Source of the DNA: Bacteroidales bacterium UBA4347
GTDB lineage: Bacteria > Bacteroidota > Bacteroidia > Bacteroidales > P3
Assembly: GCA_002394185.1 (NCBI GenBank)
Contig: DGTB01000094.1
Location: forward strand, 202-13,850
Length of the DNA stretch: 13,649 bases
Direction: 5' to 3'
The notes below the pieces were generated by a model. That model made no database searches. It was not told where the DNA came from and saw only the letters and a program-made list of their open reading frames with translations. Below are positions 1 through 5,974 of this stretch, one piece after another. Position numbers and translations under genes: made by a program. Numbering within the stretch: position 1 is the first letter of the stretch; each line of letters opens with the position of its first letter.

Positions 1-899
1 ACCACGTCGCCCATGCCGAGGATACGGTTGGCCATGCGGTCGGGGTGGAACACATCGAGGGCGTCCATCTTCTCGCCGATACCGACAAACTTGATGGGTT
101 TCTGCACCGTATAGCGGATGGTGAGGGCGGCACCGCCGCGGGTATCGCCGTCGAGCTTGGTGAGCACCACGCCGTCGAAGTCAATGCGGTCGTTGAAGGC
201 CTTGGCGGTGTTGACGGCGTCCTGACCGGTCATCGAGTCGACCACAAAGAGGGTCTCCTGTGGCTGCAGCTCGCGCTTCAAGGCGGCAATCTCGTCCATC
301 ATCTCCTCGTCGACAGCCAGACGGCCGGCAGTATCGACGATGACCACATTATAGCCTTTGCCTTTTGCCTCATTGATAGCATGTTGTGCAATCTGCACGG
401 GATTCTTGCTGCCTTCCTCGGTGTAGACCGGCACCTGCACCTGCTCGCCCAGCGTCTGCAACTGGCTGATAGCGGCAGGACGATACACGTCGCCCGCGAC
501 GAGCATCACGCTCTTTCCCTTCTTGGTTTTCAAGTAGTTGGCCAACTTGGCGCTGAAGGTAGTCTTACCCGAACCCTGCAGACCGGCAATGAGCACCACC
601 GCGGGCTGCCCCTTGATATTGATGTCCACAGCCGCCGAACCCATGAGTTCGGTAAGCTTCTCGTGCACAATCTTCACCATCAACTGGCCGGGCTCAATGC
701 TCTGGATGACGTTGCGACCCATGGCCTCGGCCTTCACCTTGTCAGTGAATTCTTTGGCTATCGGATAGCTCACATCAGCGTCCAGCAGGGCCTTGCGCAC
801 CTCCTTGACAGTCTCCGCCACATTGATATCGGTTATCGACCCCTTGCCGCGAAGGGTGTGTAACGCTTTCTCTATCTTGCTACTAAGGTTCTCAAACAT
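1..899 (-). CDS. ffh: Signal recognition particle GTPase Ffh (partial, C-terminus outside window)
   Basis: Ffh binds the signal peptide of nascent membrane and secreted proteins together with the SRP RNA, and delivers the ribosome to FtsY at the inner membrane. The frame reads from ATG at 899-897 off the left edge, giving 299 codons of a protein usually about 450 residues long. The N domain begins MFENLSSKIEKAL. The G domain follows, with the P-loop GLQGSGKTT near residues 105-113, DTAGRL near 188 and TKLDGDTRGG near 245-254, then IGEKMDALDVFHPDRMANRILGMGD, the usual entry to the M domain. The methionine-rich M domain is not in the window. The order of motifs and the QGSGKTT form distinguish it from FtsY. 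A matching promoter lies about 30 nt upstream of the start. It is separated from radA by a terminator and so is probably its own transcription unit. Confidence 0.97.
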   Translation of the reverse strand, partial: MFENLSSKIEKALHTLRGKGSITDINVAETVKEVRKALLDADVSYPIAKEFTDKVKAEAMGRNVIQSIEPGQLMVKIVHEKLTELMGSAAVDINIKGQPAVVLIAGLQGSGKTTFSAKLANYLKTKKGKSVMLVAGDVYRPAAISQLQTLGEQVQVPVYTEEGSKNPVQIAQHAINEAKGKGYNVVIVDTAGRLAVDEEMMDEIAALKRELQPQETLFVVDSMTGQDAVNTAKAFNDRIDFDGVVLTKLDGDTRGGAALTIRYTVQKPIKFVGIGEKMDALDVFHPDRMANRILGMGDV

Positions 900-926
900 A
901 GTCTACACTGCATTATTATTCCGTTG

Positions 927-959
927 CAAAGATACAAAAAAAATATGAATTATTATAAA
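927..959 (-). promoter_or_regulatory. Bacteroidota-type promoter of ffh
   Basis: On the minus strand the -7 element TATCTTTGC (934 down to 926) fits the Bacteroidota consensus TAnnTTTGY exactly. A weaker -33 box, TTTA (959-956), lies 21 nt upstream. The start of ffh is about 27 nt downstream of the -7 box, which leaves a short AT-rich leader. The -7 box is seen directly; its use as a promoter is inferred. Confidence 0.65.
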
Positions 960-985
960 TTATCTTCTCAAAAACATTTTCGCCC

Positions 986-1004
986 GTCGGGGAAGGTACC
1001 CGAC
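986..1004. other. Small hairpin (GTCGGG / CCCGAC)
   Basis: Perfect 6-bp arms at 986-991 and 999-1004 enclose a 7-nt loop in the gap between ffh and radA. No T-tract follows on either strand, so it is not a clear terminator. It sits between the ffh promoter and the 79-nt repeat element, and its role is unknown. Confidence 0.35.
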
Positions 1005-1040
1005 AGGGGTCCCAATGGCTCCTCCTACCCTCCTTCGACC

Positions 1041-1119
1041 TACCATCTTCTTCCCTGGCAGAGGTGGGTAGGAAGCGGGTATGAACGAGGTAAGAAGATG
1101 GGAAGAAGATGATAGGTTA
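1041..1119 (+). repeat. 79-nt bipartite intergenic repeat element, copy 1
   Basis: A 14-nt block (1041-1054), a 22-nt spacer (1055-1076) and a 43-nt block (1077-1119) recur in reverse complement at 8826-8904. The 14-nt blocks are identical and the 43-nt blocks differ at one position (1088), while the equally long spacers do not resemble each other. The ends can fold together: 1038-1055 and 1100-1117 are inverted repeats matching at 17 of 18 positions (core CATCTTCTTCCC). The 43-nt block also contains the direct repeat AAGAAGATGGGAAGAAGATG. The element lies upstream of the ffh promoter and downstream of the radA terminator. It codes for nothing evident. It could be a mobile palindromic element of the MITE or REP kind, or a conserved regulatory or boundary structure. 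Confidence 0.8.
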
Positions 1120-1158
1120 AGTATACTGATTACCTGCAAGTTACATATTTACAAAACA

Positions 1159-1218
1159 CATATAAAACAAGAAATCAGCAAGTTAAGTGCAAAAATATCG
1201 CTGTAACTTGCTGATTTC
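1159..1218 (-). terminator. Rho-independent terminator after radA
   Basis: Perfect 15-bp arms at 1171-1185 and 1204-1218 (GAAATCAGCAAGTTA and its complement) enclose an 18-nt loop. On the minus strand the hairpin is followed by TTGTTTTATATG (1170-1159). It begins 26 nt after the radA stop and points the same way, so it probably ends the long minus-strand operon. Confidence 0.8.
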
Positions 1219-1244
1219 CAATTTTGGCTTCGGCACCGAAAAAA

Positions 1245-2624
1245 TCATGCAAAAAGGCCTCGGAAAGCCTCCTCGATGACACTGACGGGGACGATTTCGA
1301 TATGGTAGCGACGCTGGTCGATTTCCTTGAGGTTGTATTTGGAAATGAATATTTTTTCGAATCCCAGACGGTCGGCCTCGGCGATGCGCTGCTCGACACG
1401 CGAGACGGGGCGCACCTCGCCGCTCAGTCCCAACTCGGCGGCGAAGGCTATGCGGGGCGAGATGGGGATGTCGACGTTGGACGAGAGGATGGAGCAGGCC
1501 ACGGCGAGGTCGATGGCGGGGTCGTTGACGCGGATGCCTCCGGCGATGTTGAGGAAGACATCCTTGGTGCCGAGCTTGAAACCGCAACGTTTCTCCAGGA
1601 CGGCTAGCAGCATGCTCAAACGCCTCATGTCGAAGCCGTTGGCGTTGCGCTGCGGGGTGCCGTAGACGGCACTGGAGACGAGGCTCTGCACCTCGATGAA
1701 CATGGGGCGGACGCCCTCGAGGGTAGCGGCCACGGCGGCGCCGCTGAGGGTTTCATCGCGTTGACCCAGAAGGAATTCGCTTGGATTGGGCACCTCGCGC
1801 AGGCCGTTGCCCTGCATCTCGAAGATGCCTATCTCGGCCGTGGAGCCGAAGCGGTTTTTCAACGCGCGGAGGATGCGGTAGCCGTAGTTGCGGTCGCCCT
1901 CGAACTGGAGGACGGCGTCGACGATGTGCTCCATCACCTTGGGTCCGGCCAGGGTGCCGTCCTTGGTGATGTGGCCGATGAGGAGCACGGGGACACCGGT
2001 GGTTTTGGCGTAATGCTGAAACTCGGTGGTGCACTGGCGTATCTGGCTCACGCTACCAGCCGGCGACTCCACGTCCTCGGTGGTGATAGTCTGTATGGAG
2101 TCCACAATGAGGAGGTCGGGCTGCACGGCGTCGATATGCTCGAAGATGCGCTGCGTGACGGTCTCGCTGACAACATAAAGTTCATTCTCGCCCACCCGGC
2201 CTTCGCCGCTCAGGCGGTCGGCGCGCATCTTGATTTGCTGTTCGCTTTCCTCGCCGCTGACGTAGAGGAGCTTGCGGTCGTGGATGGAGAGGGCCGTCTG
2301 CAGCAGGAGGGTGCTCTTGCCGATGCCGGGCTCGCCGCCGAGGAGCAGCAGGCTGCCGGGAACGATGCCACCGCCGAGCACACGGTCGAACTCGGCGCAG
2401 TGGGTCGGCAAGCGTTTGGTCTCGCTGTACTTCACCTCCTGGATGCGCTGAGGAGTGGATGAGTGGCCGAGTGGCTGAGTGGCTGAGTGCTTGGTTGTTT
2501 GGGTGGCTTTGACCACCTCCTCGACAAAGGTGCCGAACTTGCCGCACTCCGGGCAACGACCGAGCCATGAGCTGCTCTGATAGCCGCATTCCTGACAGAA
2601 ATAATATGATTTCGCTTTTGCCAT
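1245..2624 (-). CDS. radA: DNA repair protein RadA
   Basis: RadA (Sms) is a RecA-like ATPase that promotes branch migration and processing of recombination intermediates in the cytoplasm. The 459-residue product has the whole family layout: a zinc finger with C10, C13, C24 and C27; Walker A GGEPGIGKST at 96-105; Walker B LLIVDS at 171-176; the RadA signature KNRFG at 256-260; and a C-terminal Lon-like domain that includes DVFLNIAGGIRVNDPAIDLA. Length is normal for the family. The linker between the zinc finger and the ATPase (about residues 39-58) is built from an octamer repeat tract at 2453-2508 and reads HSATQPLGHS. It is the last gene of the minus-strand cluster, starting 3 nt after the upstream exporter gene stops, and is followed by a strong terminator. 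I am sure of the family; the repeat does not break the frame. Confidence 0.97.
   Translation of the reverse strand: MAKAKSYYFCQECGYQSSSWLGRCPECGKFGTFVEEVVKATQTTKHSATQPLGHSSTPQRIQEVKYSETKRLPTHCAEFDRVLGGGIVPGSLLLLGGEPGIGKSTLLLQTALSIHDRKLLYVSGEESEQQIKMRADRLSGEGRVGENELYVVSETVTQRIFEHIDAVQPDLLIVDSIQTITTEDVESPAGSVSQIRQCTTEFQHYAKTTGVPVLLIGHITKDGTLAGPKVMEHIVDAVLQFEGDRNYGYRILRALKNRFGSTAEIGIFEMQGNGLREVPNPSEFLLGQRDETLSGAAVAATLEGVRPMFIEVQSLVSSAVYGTPQRNANGFDMRRLSMLLAVLEKRCGFKLGTKDVFLNIAGGIRVNDPAIDLAVACSILSSNVDIPISPRIAFAAELGLSGEVRPVSRVEQRIAEADRLGFEKIFISKYNLKEIDQRRYHIEIVPVSVIEEAFRGLFA
2453..2508 (-). repeat. Octamer tandem repeat inside radA
   Basis: Seven consecutive 8-nt units read on the plus strand as GAGTGGAT, GAGTGGCC, GAGTGGCT, GAGTGGCT, GAGTGCTT, then two degenerate units (GGTTGTTT, GGGTGGCT). 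On the coding strand the unit is AGCCACTC and gives the peptide HSATQPL. The tract encodes part of the linker between the zinc finger and the RecA-like core. The same unit occurs in the exporter gene (3308-3363) and in the glucan synthase gene (13563-13594). Confidence 0.9.
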
Positions 2625-2627
2625 AGT

Positions 2628-3962
2628 CTAACGATTTTTAATATGTTTGCGCTGCAGGCGCGACGCCAGGGCGGCGGCGAGGATAATGGCGCCGGCGATG
2701 GCGATGGTCACCTTGAGAGCAGTGAAGCCTGTGGTGGCGGCGAGGCGGAGTTGGTTGGTGACGATGTAGTAGGCCGTCCAGAAGATGCCGCCTCCGGGAA
2801 CCAGGGGGATGATGCCGCAGATGAGGAACACCGTGACGGGGCAGCGGCGGGTAACGGCCAGCAGGTGCGCCATGAGAGCCACGGCGAGGGCGCCGAGGAA
2901 GGCGGCGCCGACCACGTGGGTGGGGCCTGCCGATGCCAGGAGGAGGTAGACGGCCCAGCCCGCCGTGCCCGCCAGGCCGCAGTCGAGGTAGTAGCGGCGC
3001 GGGGCGCCGAAGAGGGCGGAGAAGCCGATGGTGCCGATGAAGGCGGCGGGGAGCTGGATGTACCAGGCGGAGGCCAGGGGGTCCTTCACCGGAGCCCCGA
3101 GCTGCATGATGCCTCCAGCAAAGAGGCCTTCGACGATGAAGGCCAGGGCGACGCCGAGGGCGATGCAGAGGAAGGCCAGGAAGGCGTCGGTGAGGCGCGT
3201 GGTGCCGGCGATGTAGTCCTCGTTGGCCAGGTCGCGGATGCCGTTGGTGAAGGGCACTCCGGGCACGAGGGCTATGATGGTGCCGATGATCATATTGGGG
3301 AGGTGGAGAGTGGCTGAGTGGATGAGTGGCTGAGTGGCTGAGTGGCTGAGTAGCTGGGTGGCCAGGTGGACGGCGAGGATGCAGAGCAGTCCGCCCACAA
3401 GGCCGCCGGCGACGTTGCCAATGAGGCGCGAGAGGTGGGAGCTGACGTAGGCCATGAAGGTTCCTAAGAGGAGACCGCAGGCGAGGGTGGCCGCAGCGTC
3501 CGTCAAGCTGCCGCCGAAGAGGATGCTGAAGGCGGAGACGCCGAGGGCGATGCCGAGGATGATTTCCCAGGCGGGCTTTCCGGGAGCGGTGCGGATGGCC
3601 TGTAGGCGGGAGGCCAGCTCAGGGACTGGCATTGGAGCGCCGGCGTCCCGCCGGCTCACAGAGACGCCATCCTGGGCCATGCCGGCAGGATGCCGGCGCT
3701 CCACCTCGCGGCTCAGCTGGTTCACTTCCACCACACGGCTGAGCTGTGTGCCCTTGATGGGGATGAACTCGGCGCGGGCGTAGTGCTGTCCGGTGGCGAT
3801 GATGCCGTTGCTGAGGACGAAGAAGCTTTCGTCCTCGACGCCGTAGGCTGCGGCGATGCGTTTCATGGTCTCCTCCACGCGGCTGATTTCCGCCCCGTTC
3901 TCGAGGAGGATGTGGCCGGCCTCGGTGGCCAGCTGCAAGGCTTGTTCCTGGTCAGCGGTCAT
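2628..3962 (-). CDS. Threonine/serine exporter, ThrE family (fused ThrE + ThrE_2 domains)
   Basis: An inner-membrane exporter related to ThrE of Corynebacterium and the split pair YjjP/YjjB of E. coli, expected to expel threonine, serine or a similar small substrate by proton coupling; the substrate is inferred. The soluble N-terminal domain carries the family pattern AGHILLENGAEISRVEETMKRIA (residues 15-37). About ten hydrophobic segments follow, with VPGVPFTNGIRDL (234-246) in the first membrane half and IPLVPGGGIFWTAYY (365-379) in the second. The 444 residues include two repeat-derived insertions, at about 88-111 (a palindrome at 3633-3703) and about 200-220 (an octamer tract at 3308-3363), in places where relatives have short linkers. 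The ATG at 3962 overlaps the stop of the upstream gene in an ATGA, which supports the start and suggests translational coupling. radA follows after 3 nt. Confidence 0.9.
   Translation of the reverse strand: MTADQEQALQLATEAGHILLENGAEISRVEETMKRIAAAYGVEDESFFVLSNGIIATGQHYARAEFIPIKGTQLSRVVEVNQLSREVERRHPAGMAQDGVSVSRRDAGAPMPVPELASRLQAIRTAPGKPAWEIILGIALGVSAFSILFGGSLTDAAATLACGLLLGTFMAYVSSHLSRLIGNVAGGLVGGLLCILAVHLATQLLSHSATQPLIHSATLHLPNMIIGTIIALVPGVPFTNGIRDLANEDYIAGTTRLTDAFLAFLCIALGVALAFIVEGLFAGGIMQLGAPVKDPLASAWYIQLPAAFIGTIGFSALFGAPRRYYLDCGLAGTAGWAVYLLLASAGPTHVVGAAFLGALAVALMAHLLAVTRRCPVTVFLICGIIPLVPGGGIFWTAYYIVTNQLRLAATTGFTALKVTIAIAGAIILAAALASRLQRKHIKNR
3308..3363 (-). repeat. Octamer tandem repeat inside the exporter gene
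   Basis: Seven 8-nt units on the plus strand: GAGTGGCT, GAGTGGAT, three more GAGTGGCT, GAGTAGCT and GGGTGGCC. The coding strand gives ATQLLSHSATQPLIHSAT (residues 201-218), between two membrane segments. Unit, length (56 nt) and coding orientation are the same as in the radA tract about 0.8 kb away. Confidence 0.92.
3633..3703. repeat. REP-like inverted repeat inside the exporter gene
   Basis: Arms at 3633-3655 and 3681-3703 are inverted repeats of 23 nt matching at 21 positions, with core TGGAGCGCCGGC, around a 25-nt middle. The whole is read in frame as about 24 residues (88-111), rich in Arg, Pro, Gly and Ala, between the soluble domain and the first membrane helix. The GC-rich GCCGGC-tipped arms resemble REP-type palindromes known from many bacteria. 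Insertion of such an element into the gene is inferred. Confidence 0.8.
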
Positions 3963-4576
3963 TCGTCGATGGGTTTATAGAAGTCGTTGCGATAGAGGAA
4001 GATTACGCTATAGCAGAGCGACGTGAGAAAAGAGGTTGCATGCGCGACAATGTCCACTGTTGTATACAGGCCGTCCCACATCATGTTGCCGGAAAAGGGC
4101 GAGAGAAGGGAGAATATCAGCGTGCTGAGCAGCGGCAACGCCACGGCCACGCAGGTGAACGCGATGGCCAGCACGTTGAGCTTCGCCATGAACATGCGGA
4201 CAATGGCGAAAAGCGAGACGACCGTGTAGGCCAACGTCAATACGGACAAAACATAGTAGTGCCAAGGAACACCCATGTCCTCCGTAGGCCCTTGGGGGAG
4301 AAACCTGCCCGCGAATGTCAGCAGCTTGGCGGCTGTCAATGTTATCAGCAGCGTCAGCATCAGCTTTGGGAAACGGCCCGACCACTTGGCGCCGCGGTAC
4401 ATGCAGTAGACGGCATACAGCAGGATGGCGATATAGCCGAAAGCGAAAACATGCTCCACTATCTGGTACAACGCCGACGGGTAGTCGTCGGTGTAGTAGT
4501 GCCATATTTCGTCGATGGCGAACAACAGCGGCAGCAGCGCCACTACGATTTCCCAGGTTTTGAATCTTTTCAACAT
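3959..4576 (-). CDS. Six-helix integral membrane protein, function unknown
   Basis: I do not recognise this 205-residue protein. Hydrophobic stretches at about 9-25, 40-60, 72-92, 107-130, 133-158 and 173-195 suggest six membrane helices with short loops and a charged C-terminal tail (FYKPIDE). An early conserved-looking patch, DEIWHYYTDDYPS (22-34), and a second HYY near 106-108 are the only distinctive polar segments. There is no signal peptide or recognisable catalytic motif. It starts 12 nt after the U32 gene ends and its stop overlaps the exporter start by 4 nt, so it is very probably translated and made together with the exporter. An accessory role to the exporter is possible but unsupported by sequence. 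Confidence 0.85.
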   Translation of the reverse strand: MLKRFKTWEIVVALLPLLFAIDEIWHYYTDDYPSALYQIVEHVFAFGYIAILLYAVYCMYRGAKWSGRFPKLMLTLLITLTAAKLLTFAGRFLPQGPTEDMGVPWHYYVLSVLTLAYTVVSLFAIVRMFMAKLNVLAIAFTCVAVALPLLSTLIFSLLSPFSGNMMWDGLYTTVDIVAHATSFLTSLCYSVIFLYRNDFYKPIDE

Positions 4577-4588
4577 ATTCTTTCTGGA

Positions 4589-5974
4589 TTAAAATTCGTC
4601 TGTCACTTTGTCCACGCGGTAGACCTTGTCGCCGCGGTGGACACCCCTCCGGCCTGCGGCCACCTCCCCTTGAAAAGGGGAGGAATTGTCGTTTTTGAAG
4701 CCTGCGGCCACCTCCCCTTGGGAAGGGGAGGAATCGTCGTTTTTGATGCCTGCGGCCACCTCCCCTTGGGAAGGGGAAGAATCCTCGATTTTGAAGCTGA
4801 AGCGGTCGCCCTGGTGCACCTCGGACACGGGGTCGCGGTCGGTGCGGAGCTCGTGGATGGTGGCGCGGTAGACGCCGGTGGTTTCGCCGATGACCATCAC
4901 TTCGTCGCCGACGCGGAGGGTCTCGTCGGTCTGCAGCTGCACCTCGGCCACGCCGATGCGGCCGAAGTAGTTGTGCACGGGGCCGAGGTAGACCTTGTTC
5001 TCGGTGGCCTGGGAGCCGTAGCGTTCGCTCCACTCGCCGAGACGGCGTCCGAGGTAGTATCCGTCCCAGAAGCCGCGGTTGAAGACCGTCGAAAGGCGGC
5101 GTGTCCACTCGGCGATGCGTTCCTGCGTGTAGGTGCCGTTGGCGATGGCCTCCACGGCTTCGCGGTAGCACTCGGTGACGGTGCGGACGTAGTCGGCGCT
5201 ACGACCGCGCCCCTCGATTTTCAGTACACGCACCCCGGCCTTCACAATCTTGTCCAGGAAGCCGATGGTGCAGAGGTCCTTGGGCGACATGATGTACTCG
5301 TTGTCGATCTCCAGTTCGAGGTCGCTCTCCTTGTCCTTGACAATGTAGCCGCGACGGCAGAGCTGGAGGCAGGCGCCGCGATTGGCGGAGTAGTTGTAGT
5401 TGTCGAGCGAGAGGTAGCACTTGCCGCTGACGCTCATGCAGAGGGCGCCGTGGGCGAAGACCTCCACCTGCACCAGCTCGCCCTTGGGGCCGCGGATGTT
5501 GTTGTCGCGGATGAACTGGGTGATTTCCGCCACCTGACGCAGGGGCAGCTCGCGAGCGGTAACGATGACGTCGGCGAAGCGCGAATAGTAGCGCACGGCC
5601 TCGATGTTGGAGACGTTGCACTGGGTGGAGATGTGCACTTCGAGGCCGATTTGGTTAGCGTGGGTGATGACGGCCATGTCGGAGGCTATGACGGCGCTGA
5701 TGCCAGCCTCCTTGGCGGCGCGGAGCAGGGCGTGCATCTCCTCGATTTCATCATTATATATAATGGTGTTCACCGTGAGGTAGGTGCGCACACCGGCCTG
5801 GCGGCAGATGTCCACGATGCGTGGGAGGTCGCCGACGGTGAAGTTGGCTGCGGAGCGCGAGCGCATATTCAGTTTGCCGACGCCGAAGTACACGGCGTTG
5901 GCGCCGCCCTGGATGGCGGCCTGCAGGCTCTCGTAGGAGCCCACGGGCGACATGATTTCTATCCTATTCTGCAT
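4589..5974 (-). CDS. U32 peptidase-family protein, probable tRNA uridine hydroxylase (TrhP/YegQ-like)
   Basis: U32 proteins were named as peptidases, but the YegQ/TrhP branch is known to hydroxylate the wobble uridine of tRNA using prephenate and an iron-sulfur cluster. The 461-residue product begins with the family N-terminus IEIMSPVGSYESLQAAIQGGANAVYFG and has the U32 signature around EVFAHGALCMSVSGKC and SANRGACLQLCRRGY. Cysteines at 179, 186, 202 and 235 could ligand a cluster. A C-terminal beta-barrel-like segment (about 318-388) is typical of the long members. Near the end, residues 397-441 are a threefold repeat (SSPSQGEVAAG units) encoded by the 48-bp DNA repeat at 4653-4796; without it the length would be about 415. 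The start overlaps the upstream hydrolase by 11 nt. The family is certain, the exact substrate less so. Confidence 0.9.
   Translation of the reverse strand: MQNRIEIMSPVGSYESLQAAIQGGANAVYFGVGKLNMRSRSAANFTVGDLPRIVDICRQAGVRTYLTVNTIIYNDEIEEMHALLRAAKEAGISAVIASDMAVITHANQIGLEVHISTQCNVSNIEAVRYYSRFADVIVTARELPLRQVAEITQFIRDNNIRGPKGELVQVEVFAHGALCMSVSGKCYLSLDNYNYSANRGACLQLCRRGYIVKDKESDLELEIDNEYIMSPKDLCTIGFLDKIVKAGVRVLKIEGRGRSADYVRTVTECYREAVEAIANGTYTQERIAEWTRRLSTVFNRGFWDGYYLGRRLGEWSERYGSQATENKVYLGPVHNYFGRIGVAEVQLQTDETLRVGDEVMVIGETTGVYRATIHELRTDRDPVSEVHQGDRFSFKIEDSSPSQGEVAAGIKNDDSSPSQGEVAAGFKNDNSSPFQGEVAAGRRGVHRGDKVYRVDKVTDEF
4653..4796. repeat. Three tandem 48-bp palindromic repeats inside the U32 gene
   Basis: Three head-to-tail copies start at 4653, 4701 and 4749, each beginning CCTGCGGCCACC. 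Every copy contains a palindrome of 7 to 9 bp arms, seen best at 4711-4731 (CCTCCCCTT, GGG, AAGGGGAGG). The period is exactly 16 codons, so the product repeats SSPSQGEVAAG(I/F)KND. The third hairpin is imperfect (one changed base) and the first has a different loop. The block is near the 3' end of the gene, in a loop of the C-terminal domain. Confidence 0.92.

Noticed and set aside
45..863. Plus-strand open frame of 272 codons over ffh
   Set aside because: The minus strand encodes unmistakable Ffh with P-loop and TKLDGDTRGG; the plus frame has no recognisable features.
924..1112. Small open frame of 62 codons in the ffh-radA gap
   Set aside because: It runs through the ffh promoter, a hairpin and the 79-nt repeat element; no promoter or family resemblance.
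4653..4796. CRISPR-like array (three regular repeats)
   Set aside because: The copies follow each other with no distinct spacers, are in frame within a conserved gene, and there are no cas genes.
5752..5765. Perfect 14-bp AT palindrome (CATTATATATAATG)
   Set aside because: It encodes the conserved segment TIIYND of the U32 protein; most likely chance codon use and not an operator.
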